Below, one piece after another: positions 24,824-33,204 of a DNA stretch of 64,000 bases (positions are counted from its first letter, which is position 1; each line of letters starts with the position of its first letter). Under the pieces are notes generated by a model. The model was not told where the DNA came from, did no database searches, and was given only the letters and a program-made list of their open reading frames with translations. Position numbers and translations under genes: made by a program. The stretch is taken from the NCBI RefSeq assembly GCF_011043775.1, contig NZ_JAAKXY010000004.1:124001-188000 (forward strand), written 5' to 3'. Source of the DNA: Natronolimnobius sp. AArcel1. GTDB taxonomy: Archaea > Halobacteriota > Halobacteria > Halobacteriales > Natrialbaceae.

Positions 24824-26701
24824 ATGCCGCAATCCGGCCCGACCCAGTCGCGTCTTGGCCTCCGCCAGGATGTCGACGAGGACGCCTTACTCGAGGGGAT
24901 TGATCTTGACGCGGACGATATCGCGTGGCGAAAGCAGTTCATCGGCTTCGATGCAGACGACGAAGCCCGACTCGCCGCGCTGACGCCGACGTTTGACCGT
25001 CTCGCCGACGAGTTTGCTGGGGAGTTTTATAGCCATCTGACTGCACATGAGGAAACCAAAACTGTCCTCGGTCGGTCCGACCGGACGCTCGCCCAACTCG
25101 AGCGGACGCAGGCCGAGTACCTCCGAAGCCTCGGCGAATACGCCTACGACGAGGGGTCAGATCCCGGCTACGGTGCGGATTACTTCCGTCAGCGTGCAGT
25201 CATCGGCAAGCTTCACAGCATGCTCGAGATGCCGGCCAAGCAGTATATCGGCTCGTACATGCAGTATCACGAGCGATTGCTGTCGGAACTCTTTGCGCAG
25301 TTTCTCGCAGATATAGCAGACGACCTCGAGCCAGAGACGCACGACCGAATCGCAGCGCGAGCCGACGAGACGCTCGAGGATGCCCTGTCGGTGCTTCGCG
25401 TGACGAATCTCGATATGCAGGTCGCGATGGACACCTACCTCGAGAGCGAGGCCGAAGACGTCTGGACGAACGTTCTCGAAGAGATGCTCTCACCCGTGAT
25501 CGCCATCGACACGGATGGCAAAATCGTCGCCTATAACGATGCGATGGCGGAGTTGACCGGCGTCACAGCATCCGAAGCGACCGAGATGGAACTGTGGGAA
25601 CTGTTCCGAACCGACGAGAGCCACGACACGCGAGAAACCGCAATCGAACACGCGTTCGCAACCGAGGAACCGATCCGAGAACTCGAACTCGAGATTCTAA
25701 CCCACACCGGGGAGACGCGAGAGGTCATCTGCTCGAACGCGCCGATGTACGACGAAGACGGCGACCTCATGGGGGCCGTTTCGGTCATGCGCGACGTGAC
25801 CGATCTGCGCCAGACAGAACGCGAACTCGCAGCCGCCAGACAGCAGGTATCGACCGAGATCGGCACGCTCGCGACCGAACAGGAGACGACCGCGCGGGAC
25901 ATCGCCGAGACGATGGACGACCTCGAGTCGCGCGCAGCGACACAGGTCGAGATGGCCGAAGAGATGCAGACGGAACTGCAGGAGTACGGCGCGACGATGG
26001 AGCAAGTTGCCGCGAGCGCCGAGGAGGTCGCAAGCGCCGCCGACGAATCGAAACAGGTCGCGACGGCGGGCCTCGAGACCAGCGTTGAGGCCCAGGAAGG
26101 CATGACGGAGGTCGTCAAGACGGTCGACGAACTGATGGAGACCTCGACGACGCTTCGCAACCGGATGAAAGAAATCGACGACATCGTCGACGTGATCCGG
26201 GACGTGGCCGATCAGACGAACCTGCTTGCACTGAACGCGAACATCGAAGCTGCCCACGCCGGCGAGGCGGGCGATGGGTTCGCCGTCGTCGCGAACGAAG
26301 TCCAGTCACTCGCCGAAGAGACGAAAGAACACACGCATGAGATCACAACCCGCATCGAGACGATCCAAAATCAGACCGCCCGAACCGTTGCCGCCGCTCA
26401 GGAGACCAACGAGCGAGTCAGACGTGCAAATGCGGACATCGACGACGCCGTCGAGTCCTTCGAGGAAATCGCCGCCGTCGTCGACGAAGCCGCGACGGGC
26501 ATCGAAGAAATCGCGACAGCAAACGATGAACAGGTCGACAGCGTCGACGAGATGATCGCCCTCGCCGCGGAGTACGCCGCCCACTCCGAAGCCGCCCTCG
26601 AGTCCGCAGAAGAAACCGCGGCTATCGTCGACGATCAACTCGAGACGGCAGAACAGATTCGGGACCGGATCGAGGCCTTCGAGGCAGAACGCGAGCAGTA
26701 A
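24824..26701 (+). CDS. globin-coupled PAS sensor/methyl-accepting transducer (HemAT-like)
   Basis: A 625-residue soluble protein without membrane helices. Order: protoglobin domain (about residues 30-185; proximal His131 in [12 protein letters not shown]), PAS domain (about 210-325; [22 protein letters not shown]), then a chemotaxis signalling coiled coil with the hairpin tip [22 protein letters not shown] (about 465-485) and Glu/Gln-rich methylation helices. It should sense oxygen through haem and signal to CheA. The known HemAT of Halobacterium lacks a PAS domain, so this has an additional sensor. The ATG at 24824 was chosen as the upstream frame is not globin-like. Confidence 0.9.
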   Translation: MPQSGPTQSRLGLRQDVDEDALLEGIDLDADDIAWRKQFIGFDADDEARLAALTPTFDRLADEFAGEFYSHLTAHEETKTVLGRSDRTLAQLERTQAEYLRSLGEYAYDEGSDPGYGADYFRQRAVIGKLHSMLEMPAKQYIGSYMQYHERLLSELFAQFLADIADDLEPETHDRIAARADETLEDALSVLRVTNLDMQVAMDTYLESEAEDVWTNVLEEMLSPVIAIDTDGKIVAYNDAMAELTGVTASEATEMELWELFRTDESHDTRETAIEHAFATEEPIRELELEILTHTGETREVICSNAPMYDEDGDLMGAVSVMRDVTDLRQTERELAAARQQVSTEIGTLATEQETTARDIAETMDDLESRAATQVEMAEEMQTELQEYGATMEQVAASAEEVASAADESKQVATAGLETSVEAQEGMTEVVKTVDELMETSTTLRNRMKEIDDIVDVIRDVADQTNLLALNANIEAAHAGEAGDGFAVVANEVQSLAEETKEHTHEITTRIETIQNQTARTVAAAQETNERVRRANADIDDAVESFEEIAAVVDEAATGIEEIATANDEQVDSVDEMIALAAEYAAHSEAALESAEETAAIVDDQLETAEQIRDRIEAFEAEREQ

Positions 26702-26721
26702 TTGTGGGGAGTGACGACGGC

Positions 26722-28233
26722 TCAAGAGCCAATCGGCAACCACTTTACGAGTGTTGGACTGAACTCCGCAGCCATGCGTGCGTCGTCCTCGGTAAAGGCA
26801 TCCATCGCGATCAGTGAGAGTACGTAGACGCCGATGACGACCACTGGGAGCGCGACCACAACGAGGAGATCCGACTCGAGGACATAGACGATTGGCGCGC
26901 CAGCGATGCTCGCGGGGACGCCGGAAACGACAATTTTAGCGAAATCCCTGGTGAAGGGGTGGATGCCGTCGAGATAGTAAATTTCGGTGAGCGTGAGCAG
27001 TCCAACGAGGATGAGTGCGACCGCGGAGCCGATAGCTGCACCTTCCATGCCGAAGATGGGCACGAGCGTGATCGAGACGACGAAGTTCGCACCGAAGAGG
27101 ACAACGGTGTTGACGAAGACAAAGCGAGAGTAGCCCATTCCCTGCAAAAGCGAGCCGTCAGGGCCGCCAAAGGTGACGTTGAACAGGAACGCGCCACAGA
27201 GCAAGACAACAACAAGGTTGGCTGCGGCGTACTGGGGCGTGTAGAGGACAGCAAGGTAGGAACTCGCACCCAGCGAGAGGATAATCGTGATCGGTAGCGT
27301 AATGCCGGCGATCCAGCGAGCCATGATCCGGAATCGCTGTTCGACCAGGTCGATATCGTCTCGAGTTTCAGCAATCAGCGGCTTGAACACAGGCGACAGC
27401 GAGTTGAAGATGATCATCAGCCCGGAGCCGAGCATATAGCCAACGCGGTAGATCCCCACGTCGTCCGAATCGAGGAAGTAGCCAAGGACGAAGTAGTCAA
27501 CGTTGCCCATCAGCACGAAGACGACGCTTGTCATCGCCAGCGGCACCGAGTAGATCACGAGCGGCTTCGGCGCGACCAACTCGAGGTCGGCTGTGAGAAG
27601 GCTCCAGGCTTTCGAGACGAAAATGGCTGCGCCGATTGTGATCGCGACGAAGAGGCCAATAACGTAGCCGCCGATAAGCCCAAGGAGACCAAAACCGGCG
27701 ATCAGGAAGCCAGCGGTGACGGCGAACCGGACGATCGGCCGCACCAGATCACGCATGATGACGCGGTACTGGAGTTTCTTGATGCTGTAGTAGGAGGTGA
27801 GCAAGACGTTGTAGATCGCAAGCATCGGAATCGTCACCGACAGTAACAAGAGGGCAATCTGCATTGCCGGCTCCTGAAAGAGCGAGCCGATGAACCCGGA
27901 GCCAGCAGCGATGGCGAGTGCGACCAGCGAGGACGTGATAAGCACGGTCGCTGTCACCTGGACGATGACGCCCTTTGCCTTCCCGTGTTCGCCCTCATCG
28001 AGATACTGCGGCACGAAATAGTCGATCGCAAGCGGTAATCCAAGATTCGCAAACACCTGCATGAACAGAATAACCGAGGTTGCAAGCACGAACAGCCCGT
28101 AGACAGAGGGGCTGACGAAGCGCGTCATCAGCATGACAATCGCGAAGCCGAAGACGCCGTTAACCACGTTTCCGATAAACGTGATACTGCCCTGTCGCGC
28201 AAGCGTCGTCACACCCTCGTCGTGGTCAGTCAT
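26722..28233 (-). CDS. oligosaccharide flippase-family membrane protein (Wzx/MATE-like)
   Basis: A 503-residue protein with 12-14 predicted membrane helices, beginning with a short charged tail (MTDHDEGVTTLARQ). The start of the first helix, GSITFIGNVVNGVFGFAIVMLMTR, is typical of polysaccharide flippases. The pattern of a conserved N-terminal half with Gly-rich helices and a more variable C-terminal half fits the RfbX/Wzx group. It probably flips lipid-linked sugars for glycoprotein or exopolysaccharide assembly. No glycosyltransferase lies nearby in this window. It ends 20 bases from the globin gene's stop, convergently. Confidence 0.82.
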   Translation of the reverse strand: MTDHDEGVTTLARQGSITFIGNVVNGVFGFAIVMLMTRFVSPSVYGLFVLATSVILFMQVFANLGLPLAIDYFVPQYLDEGEHGKAKGVIVQVTATVLITSSLVALAIAAGSGFIGSLFQEPAMQIALLLLSVTIPMLAIYNVLLTSYYSIKKLQYRVIMRDLVRPIVRFAVTAGFLIAGFGLLGLIGGYVIGLFVAITIGAAIFVSKAWSLLTADLELVAPKPLVIYSVPLAMTSVVFVLMGNVDYFVLGYFLDSDDVGIYRVGYMLGSGLMIIFNSLSPVFKPLIAETRDDIDLVEQRFRIMARWIAGITLPITIILSLGASSYLAVLYTPQYAAANLVVVLLCGAFLFNVTFGGPDGSLLQGMGYSRFVFVNTVVLFGANFVVSITLVPIFGMEGAAIGSAVALILVGLLTLTEIYYLDGIHPFTRDFAKIVVSGVPASIAGAPIVYVLESDLLVVVALPVVVIGVYVLSLIAMDAFTEDDARMAAEFSPTLVKWLPIGS

Positions 28234-28323
28234 GGCCCGATGGTCTCATTGCTGGCGTCCCGGACACACGTTCGTCGCCCGCCTGCACTCGAGCGTGGCG
28301 CAGTTCAACGCGACAACGCCACA

Positions 28324-28722
28324 TCAGACACCTGTTGCTGGCTCGAGTTCGTACGTCGCCACGTCGGCCGCTCGCTCACCGTAGTGTGGAAACTCCACCT
28401 CGAAGGCCCACTCCTCACCAGAGGAGACATCGTCGTCGACGTTTTCGATGACGCTCTCGAGTTCGTCCCCGTCGGCGTCGTAGAAGGTTGCCCGGACCTC
28501 GACGTAGTACAACGTTCGCTCGCCGACGTTTCTGACGACGCCCCAGACCGTCACGCGTTCGTCGTCGGTTCCGGGGTCGTCGCGAACGAGGTCGTCCCAG
28601 ATGATGTCGACATCGCCGGGTTCCGTAATCTCCTCGCCGTTGTCGTTGGTGACATACTCGAGACAGCCGGCTCCAGACGCAAGGCCGACCGGCCCGAGTG
28701 CGAGGAACGCACGACGATCCAT
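28324..28722 (-). CDS. FxLYD-domain lipoprotein
   Basis: A 132-residue protein with a Tat-type lipobox start MDRRAFLALGPVGLASGAGC, Cys20 being the lipidation site. The mature part is a beta-sandwich: VTVWGVVRNVGERTLYYVEVRATFYDADGDEL is the FxLYD pattern (aligned F/Y-x-L-Y-x-V), common in haloarchaeal cell-surface lipoproteins. It probably binds or packs against other surface proteins. The gene is upstream-convergent with nothing and divergent from the DUF2103 gene at 28825. Confidence 0.8.
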   Translation of the reverse strand: MDRRAFLALGPVGLASGAGCLEYVTNDNGEEITEPGDVDIIWDDLVRDDPGTDDERVTVWGVVRNVGERTLYYVEVRATFYDADGDELESVIENVDDDVSSGEEWAFEVEFPHYGERAADVATYELEPATGV

Positions 28723-28824
28723 CGGGCAGATGTAGGGCGGGGTGAGTCTTGAGGGTTCGGGACGCGGCGACTCCACGAGCACCGAAAGCGGGTTTGTTTT
28801 ACACGCCCGACGAAAATCCCTGGT

Positions 28825-29592
28825 ATGAAGTGTCGCCACTGTGCATCGCCGCTCGAGAAACCCGGGGACTTCTGTCTCGTCTGCCGGGAATGCAACACCG
28901 AAGCGGTGGTGCTCGAGGCGGGACGCGACCGGGCGACGCTGACGATGCTTTCGGGCGACGCCGAAGACGGCGGAGAGGACCACACCCATGGAACCCACAA
29001 CGTGGACGACCCAGTCCTCGGCGAGACGACGATCACGACGACGCCGGAAGACGGCGAAAACGAGCCAGTCGAACTGCGGAATTTCGCGGGCTTGATCGGC
29101 GACGAAATCCGGCGAAAGCGACCCGATGAGGTCTATGCGGGCGGTGACCGAACGGTGATTCGAGCCGTCCGAGACGACATTCACCACTCGTTCTATCGCG
29201 TCGACGACGACGAACCAGTACAGGCAGTGCTCGAGCGCCGGAGTACGCGCGCACTCGATGTCGTCGACACCCCGCCCGTCGAGAAAATCGGCGGGAGCCA
29301 CACGACGCTGATCGGCGGGCGAACCGGCATGCGTGCCATCCGGGCCGTTGCTGGCCACCCACACGTCAAGAAGGTCATCCCCGGGCCGATTGACGCGGGC
29401 GGCAAAGGCTCACAGTCCGGGATGCGCGCAAAAGTCACCCGCGCCGACAATGGCGGCAACGTTCGCATGCTTCTGCGAGACGGCTCGAGCGTGCAGGAAA
29501 ACCGAATTGTGACGACGGCTCGCGACCGCGAGATGGGCGAACGGATTCGTGATGACCTCAACGATGTGCTCACTGAGGCGGACTTTCAGTAG
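28825..29592 (+). CDS. DUF2103-type zinc-ribbon protein
   Basis: A 255-residue protein. The N-terminus MKCRHCASPLEKPGDFCLVC is a zinc ribbon (CxxC-x11-CxxC). The middle (about residues 75-140) is an acidic alpha/beta domain, and the C-terminal half is Gly- and basic-rich: GGSHTTLIGGRTGMRAIRAVAGHPHV and GPIDAGGKGSQSGM. This matches the archaeal metal-binding DUF2103 family as I recall it. Function is unknown, but genes of this type often lie next to eL43 and rpoP, suggesting a translation- or RNA-related role. Here only the small membrane gene lies between. Confidence 0.78.
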   Translation: MKCRHCASPLEKPGDFCLVCRECNTEAVVLEAGRDRATLTMLSGDAEDGGEDHTHGTHNVDDPVLGETTITTTPEDGENEPVELRNFAGLIGDEIRRKRPDEVYAGGDRTVIRAVRDDIHHSFYRVDDDEPVQAVLERRSTRALDVVDTPPVEKIGGSHTTLIGGRTGMRAIRAVAGHPHVKKVIPGPIDAGGKGSQSGMRAKVTRADNGGNVRMLLRDGSSVQENRIVTTARDREMGERIRDDLNDVLTEADFQ

Positions 29593-29698
29593 GCCGCTGA
29601 CGTTGCCGACGCAAGAATTGTCACGAGCCGATGAAAGAGACACTGTCTGCTGGTTGTCCTGCCCTTAGGAGGCTGGCTGTAATGAGATATAATTAGCT

Positions 29699-29899
29699 AT
29701 GCTCGAGCGAGCAGATGCCGTCCTGGCCGTAATTCCGCTGCTTGCGATCAGTGGCGTGCTCGTCCGCGCACTCATTGGAGCGACCGGAGTCGCAACGGGT
29801 CTCCTCGCCGTCCCGCTCGCCCCAGTCGGCTACATTGCTGCGCTTGCGTTCGTCTTTCGAGAGCTACTGGCGGGTCCAGTCGCCAGACAAGCAGCCTAA
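29699..29899 (+). CDS. small two-helix membrane protein
   Basis: A 66-residue protein starting [19 protein letters not shown]. Two hydrophobic helices (about residues 7-27 and 31-55) end in [14 protein letters not shown]. No cysteines or recognisable family. It starts 68 bases upstream of the eL43 promoter and could be co-transcribed with it. Confidence 0.55.
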   Translation: MLERADAVLAVIPLLAISGVLVRALIGATGVATGLLAVPLAPVGYIAALAFVFRELLAGPVARQAA

Positions 29900-29933
29900 G
29901 TGGAAGCAAATAGCACAAGCGAGACTCAACAGG

Positions 29934-29939
29934 TTTAAG
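29934..29939 (+). promoter_or_regulatory. TATA box of eL43-rpoP-pcc1
   Basis: TTTAAG begins 33 bases before the eL43 ATG at 29967. The expected start point lies within a few bases of the start codon, so the ribosomal-protein message is short-leadered or leaderless. Confidence 0.5.
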
Positions 29940-29966
29940 AATCCGCTGGCGGTAGCTAGCGCTACT

Positions 29967-30227
29967 ATGTCCCAGAAAGGAACTGTTGGGAGCGCAGGCC
30001 GCTTTGGCGCACGCTACGGCCGCGTCGCCCGCCGCCGTGTCAGCGAGGTTGAAGCCGACATGCAGAGCGCAGAAGTCGATGGCGACAGCGTCAAACGCGT
30101 CGGCACCGGCATCTGGAAAAACGAAGAGACCGGCGAAGTGTTCACCGGCGGTGCCTACCGCCCAGAGACCCCCGCCGGCCGCACCGTCAAGCGCTCGATT
30201 CGCGCTGCACTGGGCGAAGACGACTAA
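29967..30227 (+). CDS. rpl37ae: 50S ribosomal protein eL43 (L37ae), zinc-less form
   Basis: An 86-residue protein. The start [20 protein letters not shown] and the end [22 protein letters not shown] match the conserved L37ae fold. Between them, where other L37ae proteins have a C-x2-C ... C-x2-C zinc finger, this one reads [25 protein letters not shown] and has no Cys at all. The rRNA-binding basic residues remain. It should still assemble into the large subunit, with the finger held by packing or not folded. rpoP and pcc1 follow directly, the usual archaeal order. Confidence 0.93.
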   Translation: MSQKGTVGSAGRFGARYGRVARRRVSEVEADMQSAEVDGDSVKRVGTGIWKNEETGEVFTGGAYRPETPAGRTVKRSIRAALGEDD

Positions 30228-30248
30228 TCCCCTCCCCTCTCACAACGC

Positions 30249-30383
30249 ATGAGTTACAAATGCTCTCGCTGTAAACGCGACGTTCAGCTCGATGAGTACG
30301 GCGGCGTCCGCTGTCCGTACTGCGGGAACCGCGTCCTCCTGAAAGAACGCAGCCGCGACGTCAAGGAAGTCGGCGTCCAGTAA
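30249..30383 (+). CDS. rpoP: DNA-directed RNA polymerase subunit P (Rpb12)
   Basis: A 44-residue protein, [18 protein letters not shown], that continues with [19 protein letters not shown]. The four Cys (CxxC-x13-CxxC) bind zinc, and the basic C-terminal tail is the Rpb12 pattern. It stabilises RNA polymerase core and open complex. It is too short for ordinary gene finders, but its position between eL43 and pcc1, the conserved archaeal arrangement, makes it certain. The pcc1 start follows its stop by one base. Confidence 0.95.
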   Translation: MSYKCSRCKRDVQLDEYGGVRCPYCGNRVLLKERSRDVKEVGVQ

Positions 30384-30384
30384 G

Positions 30385-30639
30385 GTGTCTTCTCACGACG
30401 CGACGCTCGAGTTCGAGTACGAAACTCCTGCTCGCGCCCGCCTCGTCGCCGATAGCATCGCGCGCGAAATCGGCGAAATCGACGACGAGCGCTCACAAAC
30501 ATCTCTCGAGCGTGCCGACTCAACACTATATATCCAGATTACCGCAGGCGACGTCATCGCCTTGCGCGCCGCGATGAACACCTGGTCAACCCTACTCGAG
30601 GTTGCAGAGCAAACGGCTTCGATTGGCGAGACAATTTGA
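30385..30639 (+). CDS. pcc1: KEOPS complex subunit Pcc1
   Basis: An 84-residue protein with a GTG start (MSSHDATLEFEYETP). It has the Pcc1 core: two strands, FEYETPARARLVADSIAREI, and a later helix ALRAAMNTWSTLLEVAEQTA. Pcc1 dimerises the KEOPS complex that makes N6-threonylcarbamoyladenosine in tRNA at position 37. Kae1/Bud32, Cgi121 and the other partners are not in this window. It follows rpoP with one base between, so all three genes are likely one operon. Confidence 0.9.
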   Translation: MSSHDATLEFEYETPARARLVADSIAREIGEIDDERSQTSLERADSTLYIQITAGDVIALRAAMNTWSTLLEVAEQTASIGETI

Positions 30640-30748
30640 GGTGCCCCGCCGCCGCGTCGTGGCGACTCCCTCGAGTCCGGTCTCGTATTCGACCCCGGAA
30701 CACACAGGCCGAATCCTTCTTTCGAGAGACGCCGGACTGGAACCCGAC

Positions 30749-31414
30749 ATGGGTCGGGACGTTACCAGACGCGAGACACTCGTCGGAATCGGCAGCGCCG
30801 TCGCCGTTGGTGCCAGCACTCGCCCGGCGCGCGCCGAAACTGTGACCGAGGCTGACGCGAGTGACATCGTCGAACACGACCTCGAGACCGAGTATCCGAC
30901 CTGTGTCTACAAGCGCGACGACGACGGCGAGTGGCGCGTCTCGATGCCGATCAACGTCCGCGTTCGCGTGCCCGGGGACCAACCCGCGCTGGCCGCAGTC
31001 GAGGCCGAATTTACTGGCGTTACGAATCTCGAGTGGACGCAACTGCTCCCGGACAGTCCAACGCGAGCGTGGGACGACCGTCGCGAGGAACTGGTCAAAC
31101 CAGCACTCTCGGTTCGGCGGCCTCGACTTGGCGACGGCTGGGCGCACGTCCACGTCTGGCCCGTCGATGCAGAGCGAGCAGCGATCCACGCCCACCTCGA
31201 CGTCTTCGACCTCAGTTCGTCGTACTTCCACCGTGGCGACGACTACGACGAGGCCGCTCGAGCGGTGAGCAGACAGTTCACAGACGAGGGAACAGCGAGT
31301 CTGAACCCAGCGGACTGGGATCTGCAAACACCGTACAGTATCGACTACGGCGTCGAGGATGAGCGACTCGAGCGCTGGGGTGAGACGGGTGACCGAAAGC
31401 TCGAACTCGGCTAA
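30749..31414 (+). CDS. Tat-exported protein of unknown function
   Basis: A 221-residue protein. MGRDVTRRETLVGIGSAVAVG is a Tat signal with a probable cut after the ARPARA-like stretch near residue 30 (A-x-A). The mature protein is acidic, with RVRVPGDQPALAAVEAEFTG, LLPDSPTRAWDDR and a Trp/Tyr-rich end (SSSYFHRGDDYDEAAR, then NPADWDLQTPYSIDYG). I do not recognise the family. The start at 30749 was taken as the first Met in frame with the Tat motif; the frame is open further upstream. Confidence 0.68.
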   Translation: MGRDVTRRETLVGIGSAVAVGASTRPARAETVTEADASDIVEHDLETEYPTCVYKRDDDGEWRVSMPINVRVRVPGDQPALAAVEAEFTGVTNLEWTQLLPDSPTRAWDDRREELVKPALSVRRPRLGDGWAHVHVWPVDAERAAIHAHLDVFDLSSSYFHRGDDYDEAARAVSRQFTDEGTASLNPADWDLQTPYSIDYGVEDERLERWGETGDRKLELG

Positions 31415-31502
31415 CTGTGGTTGAGAAGTTGTGTCTTCACTCAGTTTTAAAATTAGCTGTGAACAGGCAGTTTGATCACTACATATGCGAATTGAACACG
31501 AA

Positions 31503-31580
31503 CGTTCGCGCGAACGAGCGGTCCGAAGGACCCGGTAGTGAGCGCGATTCGCCGGTCTCGCTTCGCTCGACCGGCTTTTT
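31503..31580 (+). terminator. structured intergenic block ending in a hairpin plus T-run
   Basis: Within the 236-base gap after the Tat protein, three stem structures follow each other: CGTTCGCGCGAACG (perfect palindrome, 31503-31516), GGTCC-GAA-GGACC (31520-31532), and GCCGGTC-N11-GACCGGC (31551-31575) followed by TTTTT (31576-31580). The last is a classic intrinsic-terminator shape. No reading frame fits the block. Confidence 0.5.
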
Positions 31581-31650
31581 GGCATGAACCTCTACTGAAC
31601 GTGATTTCCACACAAGATGCTAACTGAAGACATTATTTTGCTACCCGCTG

Positions 31651-32409
31651 CTACCCAAACGAGCCAAGCGACGACTGCAAACTGCGATCTGTCTCACCGT
31701 CTCCCAGTTCGTAGCCGACCAGATCACGCATATCCACGGCGTAGGTCGTGCCGCCGTGCTCGAGCACAAGCACTCGGCCCTTGACACCGACGACAGTGCC
31801 CGACGCGAGCGTCTCCGCGACTGGCTGTGCCTCGAGGTCGAGGCCGTAGTCGAAGGAAAAGCGCTCGAGAACGTCAGGCTCGAGTGACTCGAGTGTTCGC
31901 TCCCATGCCTCGAGATCGACTGGACTCGCGAGCGAGGCGATTTTCGGGCCCGTTCGGACGCGATCCGTGAGCCGGGTTGCGAGTTCGGCCTCGAGTTCGC
32001 GGGCGATGCGGCCGTTCGAGACGGTGTGGATATGGGCTGCGCGGTCGGCTCCCTGCTCGCGCAGGCGGGTCTCGAGTCGCCATAGTTTGGTGACGCCGAC
32101 TTTGAACGTGTCGGGGCCGAACGCGGCGATATAGACCGCGTGGTCCTCGTAACAGTCCATCTCGTCTTTCAGGCAGGTCCCGGTACAGCGCGCACAGACC
32201 CAGGTACTGGTGTGGTACTCGCAGTAGGGCGCTCGCGGTCGGTCACAGGCGATGTGTTCATCACCGTCGAGCGTGCCCGCACAGCGGCGCTCTGCGAGTG
32301 TGTAGGAGAGTTCGGTTCCCGCCTCGAGTGGCTGGCGCTCGATGCGCTCGCCGTCGGCGAGCACCAATGCGGACCCGCGACCGCTCGGCTCATAGCCAAC
32401 GCATTGCAC
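31651..32409 (-). CDS. DUF2797 protein with GIY-YIG-like core and cysteine cluster
   Basis: A 252-residue protein. A Cys-rich N-terminal part (RRCAGTLDGDEHIACDR, YCEYHTSTWVCARCTGTC) looks like a zinc-binding module. It is followed by AVYIAAFGPDTFKVGVTKLWRLETRLREQGADRAAHI, which resembles the GIY-YIG nuclease pattern of YI, GVT and an Arg helix. The family is known as DUF2797 in archaea and bacteria; a nucleic-acid role is plausible but not shown. The start is the ATG at 32409; the gap upstream (32410-32753) holds no gene. Confidence 0.72.
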   Translation of the reverse strand: MQCVGYEPSGRGSALVLADGERIERQPLEAGTELSYTLAERRCAGTLDGDEHIACDRPRAPYCEYHTSTWVCARCTGTCLKDEMDCYEDHAVYIAAFGPDTFKVGVTKLWRLETRLREQGADRAAHIHTVSNGRIARELEAELATRLTDRVRTGPKIASLASPVDLEAWERTLESLEPDVLERFSFDYGLDLEAQPVAETLASGTVVGVKGRVLVLEHGGTTYAVDMRDLVGYELGDGETDRSLQSSLGSFG

Positions 32410-32753
32410 AGCCGACGTTCGGCCTAGACTGGGATATCGCTACCGGATACAGTGGCGCTGCAAAAAGCGAGCCACGCAAGAATGTGCTCGGCTCCGCCCC
32501 GTAAAGATCCATCCAGCGGAGACGTGGCTCGTTCCTCGAGTGGTCGCACGCGATACACTGCCCAGCCGTTCCACCAGTCTTGCTATCGTCCGGTGACGAA
32601 TTGGTCTCCGAGGCCATGATATATAAAAACCGTCCATGACATACCCATGCATGCGTTCGGCCACGAGTTGCGCCCTGAGCCACGTATAGCGGCTGGTGCA
32701 CTTGGAACCAGGATCACCGCAACTGACTTACAGCGGTCTCTCGACAGGCGAGT
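32410..32753. other. intergenic region between DUF2797 and BsuPI-like genes
   Basis: 344 bases with no convincing gene. A TATA-like ATATATAAAA sits at about 32619-32628, yet the nearest start on either strand is badly placed, and it could serve the plus-strand gene only with a leader of around 100 bases. A 103-codon minus-strand frame overlaps the DUF2797 start and lacks family features. Confidence 0.4.
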
Positions 32754-33098
32754 ATGACACTCGAGGGAACACTCGAGACGACCGTGACAGCACGCGAGCC
32801 AGCACGTGTTTCGTTCGTATTTACCGTCACTAACACGGGCGCTGAGCCGGTCGAGATCCAGTTTACAGACGCAGCAAAAGCCGAGTTCATCGTGTACGAA
32901 AATGGGAGCGAACGCTGGCGTTTCACCGACGGCCGGGCGTTCATGCAACTGCTCAGTTCAGATCGACTCGAGCCAAACGCGTCGACGACCTACGACGGCG
33001 AGTGGGAGGACCCAGAGCCGGGCACCTACACCGCCATTGCCCAGTTGCGTGCGCAGGACACGACCTGTGAGGCCCGAACCGAGTTCAGCCTCGAGTAG
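32754..33098 (+). CDS. BsuPI-like intracellular protease-inhibitor domain protein
   Basis: A 114-residue beta-sandwich without signal peptide, so it is cytoplasmic. SFVFTVTNTGAEPVEIQFTDAAKAEFIVYENG then RWRFTDGRAFMQLLS and LEPNASTTYDGEWED are the alternate strand pattern of the BsuPI-related inhibitor family (Pfam type). The founding member inhibits a Bacillus intracellular serine protease; whether this one does is unknown. The acidic composition is as expected for haloarchaea. Confidence 0.8.
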   Translation: MTLEGTLETTVTAREPARVSFVFTVTNTGAEPVEIQFTDAAKAEFIVYENGSERWRFTDGRAFMQLLSSDRLEPNASTTYDGEWEDPEPGTYTAIAQLRAQDTTCEARTEFSLE

Positions 33099-33204
33099 TA
33101 ACACTCGATACAACCAATAGCCACACTCGAGTGTAACCCAAAACGGAAGCGTCAGATTTGGCGGCGTCAGTGGGTATAAACCGACCGCAGCCAAACGGGT
33201 TTGC

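Noticed and set aside
32390-32701. 103-codon minus-strand frame with a CxxC
   Set aside because: Only one CxxC pair, overlaps the DUF2797 start and the TATA-like box lies too close to the internal Met at 32617.
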